Translations under genes and position numbers: made by a program
The notes under the pieces: generated by a model
Seen by the model: only the letters and a program-made list of their open reading frames with translations
Database searches by the model: none
What the model was told of the DNA's origin: nothing
In this document: in pieces, positions 17,053 to 25,777 of the stretch
Position numbering within the stretch: the first letter of the stretch is position 1
Layout of the letters: each line of letters begins with the position of its first letter
Source of the DNA: Scatomorpha stercorigallinarum
GTDB taxonomy: Bacteria > Bacillota > Clostridia > Oscillospirales > Oscillospiraceae
Length of the DNA stretch: 64,000 nucleotides
Assembly (NCBI GenBank): GCA_944387865.1
Contig: CALXGN010000002.1
Coordinates: 124,001-188,000, forward strand
Direction: 5' to 3'

Positions 17053-17696
17053 AGCAGGGGCGAAAGCCCCTGCGACCCATTTCTGAGAGGTTTCTTTTTG
17101 TCTTGTCAAAAAGAAACCCCTCAGACTCCAAAGAGAAAACCGCTTTGGTGCGGGTCGGAGGCGGGGGGCTGTCTTTTACGGCTTCCCGCGTGTCGAAGGT
17201 GGTCATCCCGTCATCGGATGGCTTTGCCCGCCGCCGACCGTGCGATGCTTCGCTTCGCTCGCGGCACTGCCACGCAGAAGCCCAGGGGGCAAGGGGGCGG
17301 AGCCCCCAATAAACGCCCTCGACGAGCAAATGTCTCCAACCACGCAAAAACCGTCCGTGGGCGGGCTCCGCCCGCTCCACCCATCTCGCTCGCCCGCGCC
17401 TGCCAGCGCGGGCGGCGTATCAATGTCCCATTTTGCCCCGCAAAATGGGACACCTTAGAACAGCCCGTCAAGTCAGCGGCAGAAACTCACCAAGCATAGG
17501 AATGGCCGCCCGCATAGGGCGGCCAAAATCACCCCGGGGCTTTGCCTCGGGGCGATACCTTATCTTGCGCCTCTGAGGCGCAACCGCGCCGCCGTGCGGC
17601 GCGCAAAATGTAAGGCTCTTTGGGGCAAAAGCCCCAAAGAGCCTTACATTTTTTATGGAGGGGAGCCTACGAGGGGGACCCCCGGTCCCCCTCGTA
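17053..17696. repeat. Mosaic palindromic repeat element, copy B
   Basis: The whole gap between the DUF1002 gene and pta is a composite repeat. One end is GCAGGGGC-GAAA-GCCCCTGC (17053-17072) followed by the TTTCTTTTTG hairpin (17091-17116). The other end is a 13-bp stem TACGAGGGGGACC (17668-17696). Between them are the GCTTCGCTCGCGGCACTGCC module, a TGTCCCATTTTGC hairpin (17424-17452), a GGCCGCCC palindrome and the pta terminator. Copies C and D have the same modules in the same order, in reverse orientation. Confidence 0.88.
17605..17652. terminator. Long bidirectional terminator after pta
   Basis: A perfect 22-bp stem (17605-17626 with 17631-17652) closes on an AAAA loop, with A-runs and T-runs at its outer ends. 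It is about 50 bases beyond the pta stop on the minus strand. Confidence 0.9.
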
Positions 17697-17700
17697 ATTC

Positions 17701-18699
17701 TTATTTGAGGGCCGCCGTAATGATCGACATCTGATACACCTCTTCCGCGTTGCAGCCGCGGGAGAGGTCGTTGATGGGGGCGTTCAGGCCCTGCAGGATG
17801 GGGCCGTAGGCGTCGAAGCCGCCGAGGCGCTGGGCGATCTTGTAGCCGATGTTGCCGGACTGGATCTCCGGGAAGATGAAGGTGTTGGCATAGCCGGCGA
17901 CCTTGCTGCCGGGGAACTTGAGCTGGCCGACGGTGGGGGAGACGGCGGCGTCGAACTGCATCTCGCCGTCGATGTCAAACTCGGGGGCCATCGCCTTGGC
18001 CTTGGCGCAGGCCTCGCGGGCGAGGTCCACGGCCGGGCCCTTGCCGCTGCCCTTGGTGGAGTAGCTGAGGAAGGCGACCTTGGGCTCGATGCCGAAGATC
18101 TTCGCCGTGCGGGCGCACTCCACGCCGGTCTCAGCCAGCTTCTCGGCGGCGGAGACGACGACATTGCCCTCCTTGTCCAGGGTGTCCTCATAGCTGATGT
18201 TGATGGCGCAGTCGCCCATGGCCAGCATCTCCTCGCCGCGGACCATGATGAAGCAGCTGCTCACCAGGTGCGCGCCGGGCTTGGTCTTGACCAGCTGCAG
18301 CGCGGGGCGCACGGTGTCCGCCGTGGAGTAGGTGGCGCCGCCCAGCAGGGCGTCCGCCTTGCCCATCTTCACCAGCATGGTGCCGAAATAGTTGCTCTTT
18401 TTCAGGGCGGCGGCGCAGTCCTCGGCGGTCATCTTGCCCTTGCGCAGCTTGACCATCTCCTCGACCATGGCGTCGAACTCGGGATAGGTCTCCGGATCGA
18501 CGATCTCCAGGCCCTCGATGTCGAAGCCGCCCTTGGCCGCCGCGGCCTTGACCTCATCGACATTGCCCACCAGCACGGGCGTGAGGAAGCCGCCGGATTT
18601 CAGCCGCGCCGCGCTCTCCAGGATGCGCGCGTCGGTGCCCTCGGTGTACACGATCTTGCGGGGGTTCTGCTTCAGTATCTCAACAAGGTTTTCAAACAT
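17701..18699 (-). CDS. pta: Phosphate acetyltransferase
   Basis: Pta exchanges the CoA of acetyl-CoA for phosphate, giving acetyl phosphate for ATP production by acetate kinase. The 332-residue length is that of the short, domain-only form. It opens MFENLVEILKQNPRKIVYTEG. It contains GGATYSTADTVRPALQLVKT, and later FSYSTKGSG-like and NTFIFPEIQSGNIGYKIAQR segments. The ATG at 18699 has GGAGG eight to nine bases upstream; a longer ORF reading into the promoter is rejected. No ackA is adjacent. Confidence 0.95.
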   Translation of the reverse strand: MFENLVEILKQNPRKIVYTEGTDARILESAARLKSGGFLTPVLVGNVDEVKAAAAKGGFDIEGLEIVDPETYPEFDAMVEEMVKLRKGKMTAEDCAAALKKSNYFGTMLVKMGKADALLGGATYSTADTVRPALQLVKTKPGAHLVSSCFIMVRGEEMLAMGDCAINISYEDTLDKEGNVVVSAAEKLAETGVECARTAKIFGIEPKVAFLSYSTKGSGKGPAVDLAREACAKAKAMAPEFDIDGEMQFDAAVSPTVGQLKFPGSKVAGYANTFIFPEIQSGNIGYKIAQRLGGFDAYGPILQGLNAPINDLSRGCNAEEVYQMSIITAALK

Positions 18700-18739
18700 G
18701 TTTTGACGCCTCCGTGTAAATTTTTGGCCTTGCGAATAC

Positions 18740-18768
18740 ATTTTAACACCGCAAACGCGCCATTGCAA
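18740..18768 (-). promoter_or_regulatory. pta promoter
   Basis: Minus-strand TTGCAA (18763-18768), a 17-base spacer and TAAAAT (18740-18745) precede the pta start by about 40 bases. Confidence 0.75.
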
Positions 18769-18818
18769 GGCTTCCGGAGGTGTTTCTTCACACAATTCCC
18801 CGCGCCGCCGCATCAAGG

Positions 18819-18925
18819 CCCATTTTGCTCAAGCAAAATGGGACACATTAGAAAAGCCTGTACGGTCAGAGGCTTCCAACGTCCCGAACATAGGAATGGC
18901 CACCCTCATAGGGCGGCCGAGATCG
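18819..18925. repeat. Partial mosaic repeat, copy J
   Basis: A CCCATTTTGC-TCAA-GCAAAATGGG hairpin (18819-18842) is followed by sequence also found in copies B, C and D, including ACATAGGAATGGCC and ATAGGGCGGCC. It is a short fragment of the larger element. The rest of the gap to tRNA-Leu (about 18926-19100) shows no gene. Confidence 0.75.
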
Positions 18926-19100
18926 CGCCCCAACAACGTGGCTGCGATTTTAAAATGAGGAACAGAGTGAGATCTGTTCCGACGTGGGAAGCGTTGAAAA
19001 AAGAAAACCAACTGCGAGCCCAGCGCAAGCGGGTCGCAGTTGGAGAGGAGGAGAAAGGGAGCGGGCGGATGACGTCTTTTTGCCATAGGCATAAAAAGAC

Positions 19101-19128
19101 GTCGGAGCAAAGCGGACTTTGCTCCGAC
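19101..19128 (-). terminator. Terminator of tRNA-Leu
   Basis: On the minus strand the stem GTCGGAGCAAAG with loop TCCG and its partner is followed by GTCTTTTT. It begins two bases past the encoded CCA of the tRNA. Confidence 0.88.
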
Positions 19129-19129
19129 G

Positions 19130-19214
19130 TGGTGCCGGTGGTGGGACTCGAACCCACACGGATCTCTCCACACGATTTTGAGTCGCGGTCGTCTGCCAAT
19201 TCCGACACACCGGC
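19130..19214 (-). tRNA. tRNA-Leu (CAA anticodon)
   Basis: The minus strand forms a class II tRNA of 85 bases including an encoded CCA. The acceptor stem GCCGGTG pairs with CACCGGC, and the T-arm contains GGTTCGAGTCCC. The anticodon loop is CTCAAAA, giving anticodon CAA, which reads UUG. There is a long variable arm, as expected for leucine. Confidence 0.95.
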
Positions 19215-19253
19215 GCGTGTGCCCTGCTATTATACCCCGCGGCGGCGCTTATT

Positions 19254-19823
19254 TCAAGAGCAGATTTCCCGCGGCGGCACCAGCAGCAGCCCCTCCGGCG
19301 GCTCCGCGCCCAGGGCGCAGGCGGCGGCGAAGCAGCCTTCGTCCGGGCGGTAGAGCCGGCAGGAGACACCCTCCACGGGCGCGGCGATGCGCCCGCCCTC
19401 GCGGCGGAAGGGCATCGTGCGCAGGTCGCCGCCGTCCATCAGCTTATAGCAGCTCTCGCGCAGGCACCAGAGCTCATAGGGCTCGAAGTCGCGCCGCTCG
19501 CGTTCGCTCATCAGACGCTGCCAGAGCCGCGCGGGCCGCTCGCGCGCCGTCTCCACGTCCGCGCCCACGGGCACCTCCGCCACCGCCGCCAGCACATGCG
19601 TGCGCGTGTGGCTGAGCGAGAAATAGCGCCGCGGCTCGGCGGGGAAGTACGGCTTGCCCGAGCGCAGGTAGGCCACCTCCGGCAGCGCGCGCCAGCCCCA
19701 GAGCTCCCGCGCGGCCACCAGCAGCAGCGAGCGGGCGAAGCCGCTGGGCGCATGGCCGCCGCGCCCGGCCAGGAGCGGCCGCGCGTTGTCCAGAGCGCGT
19801 ATGTCCGCGCAGCAGACGAGCAT
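19254..19823 (-). CDS. 4'-phosphopantetheinyl transferase, Sfp-like
   Basis: This enzyme moves the phosphopantetheine arm from CoA to a carrier protein. The 189-residue protein has the two family motifs: VGADVETARER, with magnesium-binding Asp and Glu, and WCLRESCYKLMDGG, equivalent to the WxxKE(S/A)xxK motif with Arg in place of the usual first Lys. SLSHTRTHVLAAV precedes them. The length is between that of the Sfp (about 230) and AcpS (about 125) types. The start at 19823 has a G-rich ribosome binding site. No synthase cluster is nearby. Confidence 0.88.
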   Translation of the reverse strand: MLVCCADIRALDNARPLLAGRGGHAPSGFARSLLLVAARELWGWRALPEVAYLRSGKPYFPAEPRRYFSLSHTRTHVLAAVAEVPVGADVETARERPARLWQRLMSERERRDFEPYELWCLRESCYKLMDGGDLRTMPFRREGGRIAAPVEGVSCRLYRPDEGCFAAACALGAEPPEGLLLVPPREICS

Positions 19824-19921
19824 TTCCCGCCCCCCTTTCGCGCTGAGCGCCACAGTTTACCTTTCTGTAAGCGGATGATACTATATTTTGTTATCTTCCG
19901 CTACCATTAATGAAAAAGCTG

Positions 19922-19930
19922 TGATATAAT
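19922..19930 (+). promoter_or_regulatory. Extended -10 promoter of the two-component operon
   Basis: TGATATAAT is a full extended -10 element about 65 bases before the response-regulator start. No good -35 is present, which is normal for extended -10 promoters. Confidence 0.6.
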
Positions 19931-19996
19931 ACTTGGAGGCGCCGCCGGTCCGGCGCCGCAAAAGAGACAAAAGTTTAACGGGAAGGTGTGGCGCCT

Positions 19997-20683
19997 GTGA
20001 AGAAAATACTGGTCCTTGAGGACGAAAACGCCATCCGCAGCTTCGTGGTCATCAACCTGCGCCGCTCGGGCTACGACCCGCTGGAGGCCGCCACGGGCGA
20101 GGAAGCGCTCAAGCTGCTCGAGGAGAACGAGGACATCTGCGTCGCCCTTTTGGACGTGATGCTCCCGGATATAGACGGTTTTGAGGTCTGCCGGCGCATA
20201 AGGGCCTCCGGCTCGCGCATGGGCATCATCATGCTGACGGCCCTCAGCCAGGAGATGGACAAGGTCACGGGGCTGATGACGGGCGCGGACGACTATGTCA
20301 CCAAGCCCTTTTCCCCGGCGGAGCTGCTCGCGCGGGTGGACGCGCTCTACCGCCGCGTGCGCGGCGTGACCGACGGGGACGAGGACGACATCGTCAGCGG
20401 CCCCTTCGTGCTCAGCCCGCGCAACCGCACGCTGGACAAGGACGGCGAGCGTGTGCGCCTGACGCAGACGGAGTTCACCATCATCAAGCTGTTCATGGAA
20501 AACCCCGGCCGCGCGCTCTCGCGCGAGGAGATCCTGGAGAATGTCTGGGGGCCGGAGTACAAGGGCGACCTGAAGATCGTGGACGTGAACATCCGCCGGC
20601 TGCGCCTGAAGATCGAGGAGTCCACCGCCATGCCGCAGTTCATCACCACCATCTGGGGCTACGGCTACAAGTGGGGGTCCTGA
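19997..20683 (+). CDS. OmpR/PhoB-family response regulator
   Basis: This DNA-binding regulator has 228 residues. The receiver domain shows the acidic pocket (LEDEN), the phosphorylated Asp in LLDVMLPDIDG, and TKPFSP with the conserved Lys. The C-terminal winged helix includes LTQTEFTIIKLFMENPGRALSREEILENVWG and ends TTIWGYGYKWG. Two GTG starts are possible; the one at 19997 is ten bases from GGAAGG and gives the usual MKKILVLEDE start. The sensor kinase follows one base after the stop. The signal is unknown. Confidence 0.93.
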   Translation: MKKILVLEDENAIRSFVVINLRRSGYDPLEAATGEEALKLLEENEDICVALLDVMLPDIDGFEVCRRIRASGSRMGIIMLTALSQEMDKVTGLMTGADDYVTKPFSPAELLARVDALYRRVRGVTDGDEDDIVSGPFVLSPRNRTLDKDGERVRLTQTEFTIIKLFMENPGRALSREEILENVWGPEYKGDLKIVDVNIRRLRLKIEESTAMPQFITTIWGYGYKWGS

Positions 20684-20684
20684 G

Positions 20685-21761
20685 ATGCCGGAGAAGGACG
20701 CGAAAGGGCACCTCGGCGCGCGCGCAGCGGCGCTCATATCCCGCCTGCGCGCGCTGGAACTGCCGGACGCGGCGAAGGGGCTGAAGGGCGAGTGGCTGGC
20801 CGTCAGCTGCGCGGTCTGCATCTTCGTGATAACGGCCGTGGTCTGCGCCGCGCGCGGCGCGGGCGGCTGGGCGGCGGCCTTCGCCGTGCTCTCCGTGCTG
20901 CTGCTGCTCGCTTCCAACTTCTGGTTCCGCGAGCGGGTGACGAGCCCCATCCTCGGCCTGGGGGACACGGCCCGCCGCATCGCGGAGGGCAGCTACGGCT
21001 CCCTGGCGGAGAAATTCCGCGACGACGAGGTGGGCGCGCTGACGGAGGCCATCAACGACATGTCGCAGAAGATAGGCGAGGCCAGCCGCGTGCAGTCGGA
21101 GTTCGTCTCCTCCGTCTCGCACGAGCTGCGCACGCCGCTGACGGCCATCACCGGCTGGGGCGAGACGCTGCTCTATGACGAGGCGCTGCAGGACGATTCG
21201 CGCCGCGGCGCGGAGATCATCTGCGCGGAGGCCAGCCGCCTCACCTCCATGGTGGAGGAGCTGCTGGAGTTCACCCGGCTGCGGGACGGCCGCTTTGCCC
21301 TGGAGCTGGGCACGGTGGACCTCGCCGCCCTTATCGAGGAGGTCGATTTCACCTACAGCGAGCTGCTGCGGCACGACGACATCCAGCTGGGCTGCTCGCT
21401 GCCGGAGGCGGGACTGCCCGCCGTCACGGGGGACGCCGCGCGGCTCAAGCAGGTGCTGCTGAACATATTGGACAACGCCGTCAAATACGGCCGCAGCGGC
21501 CGGCGCGTGGAGCTCTCTGCCGCGCCCGAGGGCGAATATGTGCGCATCTCCGTGCGAGACCACGGCCCCGGCGTGGCGCCGGAGGACCTGCCGCACGTGA
21601 AGGAGCGCTTCTACAAGGGCCGCGGCAAGGAGCGCGGCAGCGGCATCGGCCTTGCCGTCTGCGACGAGATCGTCGCGCTGCACGGCGGGCGGCTGACGGT
21701 GGCGAACGCCGACGGCGGCGGAGCGCTGGTCACGGTTGAGCTGCCCGTAAAAACCCAATAA
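20685..21761 (+). CDS. Sensor histidine kinase
   Basis: This membrane kinase of 358 residues pairs with the preceding regulator. Two membrane segments lie at about 37-78 with almost no extracellular loop, so it probably senses something in or at the membrane. A HAMP-like linker follows, then the H-box SHELRTPLTAITGWGE, N-box NILDNAVKYG, G1 RDHGPGV and G2 GSGIGLAVCDEIV. The compact sensor region resembles intramembrane-sensing kinases, though PhoR-like architecture is also possible. Confidence 0.92.
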   Translation: MPEKDAKGHLGARAAALISRLRALELPDAAKGLKGEWLAVSCAVCIFVITAVVCAARGAGGWAAAFAVLSVLLLLASNFWFRERVTSPILGLGDTARRIAEGSYGSLAEKFRDDEVGALTEAINDMSQKIGEASRVQSEFVSSVSHELRTPLTAITGWGETLLYDEALQDDSRRGAEIICAEASRLTSMVEELLEFTRLRDGRFALELGTVDLAALIEEVDFTYSELLRHDDIQLGCSLPEAGLPAVTGDAARLKQVLLNILDNAVKYGRSGRRVELSAAPEGEYVRISVRDHGPGVAPEDLPHVKERFYKGRGKERGSGIGLAVCDEIVALHGGRLTVANADGGGALVTVELPVKTQ

Positions 21762-21780
21762 CACGCAAAAGAGGTCAGCA

Positions 21781-22728
21781 ATGTCAAAGAAAAACGATAA
21801 CGGGGTCTGCTTCCGCACCTCGATAGGCGGCCAGGCGCTGATGGAGGGCATCCTGATGCGCGGGCCGGACCGGCAGGCCATAGTCTGCCGCACGAAGGAC
21901 GGCCTGGTTGAAAAAACCGAGCCCATAAAGCCGCTGAAGGAGCGCTGCGCGCTCTTCGGCTGGCCCATAATCCGCGGCGTGGCCGTATTCGCGGACTCGA
22001 TGCTCAAGGGCATGAAGGCGCTCACCTACTCCGCCGAGCTGCTGCCGGAGGAGGAGCAGGAGAAGGACAAGATCGACCTGTGGCTGGAAAAGAAGCTGGG
22101 CAGCGAAAAGGCGGAGAAGGCGGTCATCGCCGTGGCCGCCGTGCTGGGCCTGGCGCTGGCGGTGGCGCTCTTCATCGTCCTGCCCACCTTCCTCATCGGG
22201 CTCATCCCGGGGCTGGAGGGGCAGTACGGCCTGCGCAACCTGCTGGAGGGCGTGGTGAAGCTGGCCATCCTCCTCGCCTATCTCTGGCTCTGCTCGAACA
22301 TGAAGGACATGAAGCGCATCTTCTCCTATCACGGCGCGGAGCACAAGACGATATTCTGCTATGAAAAGGGCCTGCCGCTGACGGTGGAGAACGTGCGCCC
22401 GCAGAGCCGCTTCCACCCCCGCTGCGGCACGAGCTTCCTGCTCGTGGCCATCATCGTCGGCATCCTCGTGGGGATGCTGATACAGCTGGACAACACACTG
22501 CTGCGCATGGCCTGCCGCCTGGCGCTGCTGCCGCTCACCGTGGGAATAAGCTATGAGATAAACCGCTGGGCCGGCCGCCATGACAACGCTTTGAGTTCCT
22601 TCCTCTCCTGGCCCGGACGCCAGCTCCAGCACCTCACCACCAAGGAGCCGGACGACGGGATGATGGAGTGCGCCATCCGCGCAATGGAGCTCGTCATACC
22701 CGAGCAGAAGGGCTCGGACGCCTGGTGA
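21781..22728 (+). CDS. DUF1385 membrane protein (YqhQ-like)
   Basis: This membrane protein of 315 residues belongs to the DUF1385 family. It starts with the conserved SIGGQALMEGILMRGPD and contains YHGAEHKTIFCYEKGLPLTVENV and HPRCGTSFLLVAIIVGILVG, with three to four membrane segments. The function is unknown. The gene directly precedes prmC, a neighbourhood kept in many Clostridia. It lies 19 bases after the histidine kinase. Confidence 0.9.
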   Translation: MSKKNDNGVCFRTSIGGQALMEGILMRGPDRQAIVCRTKDGLVEKTEPIKPLKERCALFGWPIIRGVAVFADSMLKGMKALTYSAELLPEEEQEKDKIDLWLEKKLGSEKAEKAVIAVAAVLGLALAVALFIVLPTFLIGLIPGLEGQYGLRNLLEGVVKLAILLAYLWLCSNMKDMKRIFSYHGAEHKTIFCYEKGLPLTVENVRPQSRFHPRCGTSFLLVAIIVGILVGMLIQLDNTLLRMACRLALLPLTVGISYEINRWAGRHDNALSSFLSWPGRQLQHLTTKEPDDGMMECAIRAMELVIPEQKGSDAW

Positions 22729-22752
22729 GGGCACTTTTTGGGGGGATAAGCA

Positions 22753-23613
22753 ATGCCGAGGACTTACAGTGAGATGTATATTTCCCTGCGCAACCGCCTG
22801 CGGGACGCGGGGATCGAGGCCGCCGCGCTCGAAGCGCGGCTGATAGCCGCCTCAGCCGCCGGCAAGAGCACGGAAAAGCTCCTGCGCGACATGCGCTATT
22901 ACGCCACGGACGAGGTGGAGCGCCGCGCGGAGGAGATGGTGCAGCGCCGCCTGGCCGGCGAGCCCGTGGCCTATATCACGGGCGTCTGGGAGTTCCGCGG
23001 CCTGCCTATGGAGGTCTCGCGCGACGTGCTGATACCGCGCATAGACACCGAGGTGCTGGCGGAGCTGGCCATAAAGTACCTGCGCGGCACGGGCCGGCTG
23101 GACGCGCGCGTGCTCGACCTCTGCTCGGGCACGGGCTGCATCGGCTGCGCCATCGCCGCCGAGCTGCCGCGCGTGCGCGTGGTGCTCGCGGACGTGAGCG
23201 CCGCCGCCATGGACATCAGCCGCCGCAACGTCGAGCGCAACGGCCTCGGCGGGCGCGTCAGCTTCCTGCCGGCGGACGTGACGAAGCAGCCGCCGCTGAT
23301 GACGGGCAGCTTTGACCTGGTGGTCAGCAACCCGCCCTACATCCCCACCATGGAGATACTCACGCTCGACCCCTCCGTGCGCGACTACGAGCCCGTCTGG
23401 GCGCTGGACGGCGGCGAGGACGGGCTGGACTTCTACCGCGCCATCCTCAAGAACTGGGCGCTCGTCATCCGCCAGGGCGGCGAGCTGATGTTCGAGGTGG
23501 GCGAGGACCAGGCCGAGCGCGTGAAGGACCTCATGCGCATGGCCGGCCTGCGCGAAGCGCGCAGCTTCCCGGACACGCAGAACATCCAGCGCGTGGTAGC
23601 CGCCAAGGCCTGA
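22753..23613 (+). CDS. prmC: Peptide chain release factor N5-glutamine methyltransferase
   Basis: PrmC methylates the GGQ glutamine of release factors 1 and 2. The 286-residue protein has the helical N-terminal domain and PVAYITGVWEFRGLPMEVS. The substrate region reads VLIPRIDTEVL, the SAM site LDLCSGTGCIGCAIAAELP, and the catalytic motif VSNPPYIPTMEI. The family usually has an RPETE sequence where this protein has RIDTE. prfA is not adjacent. Confidence 0.95.
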   Translation: MPRTYSEMYISLRNRLRDAGIEAAALEARLIAASAAGKSTEKLLRDMRYYATDEVERRAEEMVQRRLAGEPVAYITGVWEFRGLPMEVSRDVLIPRIDTEVLAELAIKYLRGTGRLDARVLDLCSGTGCIGCAIAAELPRVRVVLADVSAAAMDISRRNVERNGLGGRVSFLPADVTKQPPLMTGSFDLVVSNPPYIPTMEILTLDPSVRDYEPVWALDGGEDGLDFYRAILKNWALVIRQGGELMFEVGEDQAERVKDLMRMAGLREARSFPDTQNIQRVVAAKA

Positions 23614-23617
23614 GCAT

Positions 23618-24166
23618 ATGAGGAAGGCCGTACTGTACATCGCCCTCAGCCTGGACGGCTTCATCGCCGACAGCGCCGGCGGCGTGGGCTGGCTCCATGG
23701 CCACGACCCCGCGCTCGAAGAGGGCAGCTACGGCGAGTTCGCCGCCACGGTGGACACAGTCATCATGGGCCGCCGCACCTACGACCAGGTGAGGGGCGAG
23801 CTCTCGCCCGGCGCGTGGCCCTATGAGGGCATGGACTGCTATGTCCTCACTCACCGCCCGGCGGACGCCGCGCTCGAGGGCGTCACCTTCACTGATGAAG
23901 CGCCCGATAAGCTCCTGCGCCGGCTGCGTGCCCTCCCGGGCCGCGATATCTGGATCTGCGGCGGGGCGGAGACCGCCATGCAGCTGCTGCGCGCAGGCGA
24001 GATCGACGTGCTCCGCCTCTCCCTCATCCCCACGCTGCTCGGCGGCGGCCGCCGCCTGTTCGGCCCCCTGGGGCGCGAGCAGCGCCTGCGCTTCCTCGGC
24101 TGCCGCGCCATAAACGGCATCGCCGAGCTCACCTATGTCCGCGAGGGCGCGGGCAACGACGTGTAA
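23618..24166 (+). CDS. Dihydrofolate reductase-like protein (RibD C-terminal fold)
   Basis: This 182-residue protein has the DHFR/RibD C-terminal fold, with LYIALSLDGFIADSAGGVGWL, TVIMGRRTYDQV and DIWICGGAETAMQLLRAGEIDVLRLSLIPTLLGGGRRLF. Members bind NADPH, but substrates are mostly unknown; many are annotated dihydrofolate reductase without proof. It follows prmC by four bases. It is not a standard folA. Confidence 0.88.
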   Translation: MRKAVLYIALSLDGFIADSAGGVGWLHGHDPALEEGSYGEFAATVDTVIMGRRTYDQVRGELSPGAWPYEGMDCYVLTHRPADAALEGVTFTDEAPDKLLRRLRALPGRDIWICGGAETAMQLLRAGEIDVLRLSLIPTLLGGGRRLFGPLGREQRLRFLGCRAINGIAELTYVREGAGNDV

Positions 24167-24203
24167 ACTACGCCAGACTGACGATATAAGAGGTGTTTGG
24201 AAT

Positions 24204-25307
24204 ATGGCAGAAAAGAAAAAGGCCGCGGCTTCCGCCGCCCCCTCACCCGCTTCCGACAAGAAGAAGGCGCTGGAGACCGCCATCGCCCAGATCGAGCGCA
24301 ACTATGGCAAGGGCGCCATCATGCGCCTGGGGGACGACATCCCCGTGAACGTGGAGGCCATCTCCACCGGCTCGCTCTCGCTGGACCTCGCGCTCGGCAT
24401 CGGCGGCGTCCCCCGCGGGCGCATAGTCGAGATCTACGGCCCCGAGAGCTGCGGCAAGACCACCCTCGCACTGCACGTCGTGGCCAGCGCGCAGAAAAAC
24501 GGCGGCGAGGCCGCCTATATCGACGTGGAGCACGCCCTGGAGCCGGCCTACGCCCGCGCCCTCGGCGTGGATATCGACAATCTGCTTATCTCCCAGCCGG
24601 ACACGGGCGAGCAGGCGCTGGAGATCACCGAGCAGCTGGTGCGCTCCGGCGCGCTGGACGTGGTGGTCATCGACTCCGTGGCCGCGCTGCTGCCCCGCAG
24701 CGAGCTGGAGGGCGAGATGGGCGAGAGCAGCGTGGGCGTGGTCGCCCGGCTGATGAGCCAGGCGCTGAGGAAGCTGGCCGGCGTCGTCAGCAAGACCGGC
24801 TGCATCGTCATCTTCATCAACCAGCTGCGCGAGAAGATCGGCGTCATGTACGGCAACCCGGAGACCACCCCCGGCGGCCGAGCGCTGAAGTATTTCGCCA
24901 GCGTGCGCATCGACATGCGCCGCATCGAGACGCTGAAGAACGGCAGCGAGATGATCGGCAACCGCACCCGCGCCAAAGTCATCAAAAACAAGGTCGCGCC
25001 CCCCTTCAAGGAGGCGGAGTTCGACATCATCTACGGCCAGGGCATCAGCAAGGTGGGCGAGATCATCGACCTCGGCGCCAAGCTGGACCTGATCGAGAAG
25101 GCCGGCGCGTGGTACACGGTGGGCGAGGCCCGCATCCAGGGCCGCGACGGCGTGCGCACCTACCTTGAGGAGCACCCGGACGTGATGGACAAGCTGGAAG
25201 CGGACATCCGCGCCAACGCCCACAAGCTGCTGACGCCGCAGGCCCGCCGGGCCGCCGTGGCCGCCGGCCGCGCGGTGGACATCTCCGCCGAGGACTTCGA
25301 CGAGTGA
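24204..25307 (+). CDS. recA: Recombinase RecA
   Basis: RecA forms filaments on single-stranded DNA for strand exchange and triggers the SOS response. The 367-residue protein has KALETAIAQIERNYGKGAIMRLGDD, Walker A YGPESCGKTTLALH, VVIDSVAALLPRSELEGEMG, and FINQLREKIGVMYGNPETTPGGRALKYFASVR. The C-terminus is acidic. The ATG at 24204 gives the expected N-terminus with an Ala/Lys-rich leader. The upstream in-frame start overlaps the DHFR-like gene. recX follows, overlapping the stop. Confidence 0.98.
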   Translation: MAEKKKAAASAAPSPASDKKKALETAIAQIERNYGKGAIMRLGDDIPVNVEAISTGSLSLDLALGIGGVPRGRIVEIYGPESCGKTTLALHVVASAQKNGGEAAYIDVEHALEPAYARALGVDIDNLLISQPDTGEQALEITEQLVRSGALDVVVIDSVAALLPRSELEGEMGESSVGVVARLMSQALRKLAGVVSKTGCIVIFINQLREKIGVMYGNPETTPGGRALKYFASVRIDMRRIETLKNGSEMIGNRTRAKVIKNKVAPPFKEAEFDIIYGQGISKVGEIIDLGAKLDLIEKAGAWYTVGEARIQGRDGVRTYLEEHPDVMDKLEADIRANAHKLLTPQARRAAVAAGRAVDISAEDFDE

Positions 25308-25777
25308 GCCCGGCGGCCGCGCGCAGCGCGAAGGAGGCCGCCATGCGCCTGCTCGAGCGGCGGGACTACGGCCGCGACGAGCTGGCGGCGAAGCTCGTGG
25401 AAAAGGGCTTTGAGGCCTCGGAGGCCGCGGCGGCCGCCGGCCGCTGCGTGGAGCTGGGCTTTATAAACGACGAAAACTACGCCGCCATGGTGGCCCGGCA
25501 CTACACGGCCCGCGGCTTCGGCGAGCGGCGCGTGCTCGAGGAGCTGCGCCGCCGGCGCGTGCCCCGCGAATACTGGGACGCGGCCCTCGAGGCCGTCCCG
25601 GACGACGCGGACGGCGCCTACCGCTGCCTGCGCGCGAAGATGCGCGGCCGCGCGCCGGAGCCGGAGGAGCTGCGCCGCGCGCTGGCCGCCGTGCAGCGCC
25701 GCGGCTTCGGCTATCAGGAGGTGCGGGAGGCCGCCGAGCGCTACCGGCGCGAATATCTCTCCCAGGAGGAAGCATGA
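25304..25777 (+). CDS. recX: Regulatory protein RecX
   Basis: RecX inhibits RecA filaments. The protein has 157 residues with three-helix repeats, including AMRLLERRDYGRDELAAKLVEKGF, CVELGFINDENYAAMVARHYTARGFGERRVLEELRRRRVP and a third repeat near the C-terminus. It starts with GTG that overlaps the recA stop, so the two are coupled. Its stop overlaps the rimO start (ATGA). Confidence 0.9.
   Translation: MSPAAARSAKEAAMRLLERRDYGRDELAAKLVEKGFEASEAAAAAGRCVELGFINDENYAAMVARHYTARGFGERRVLEELRRRRVPREYWDAALEAVPDDADGAYRCLRAKMRGRAPEPEELRRALAAVQRRGFGYQEVREAAERYRREYLSQEEA

Noticed and set aside
19922..20683. Response regulator start at the GTG at 19988.
   Set aside because: The ribosome binding site would be one base away; the GTG at 19997 has proper spacing and the family N-terminus.
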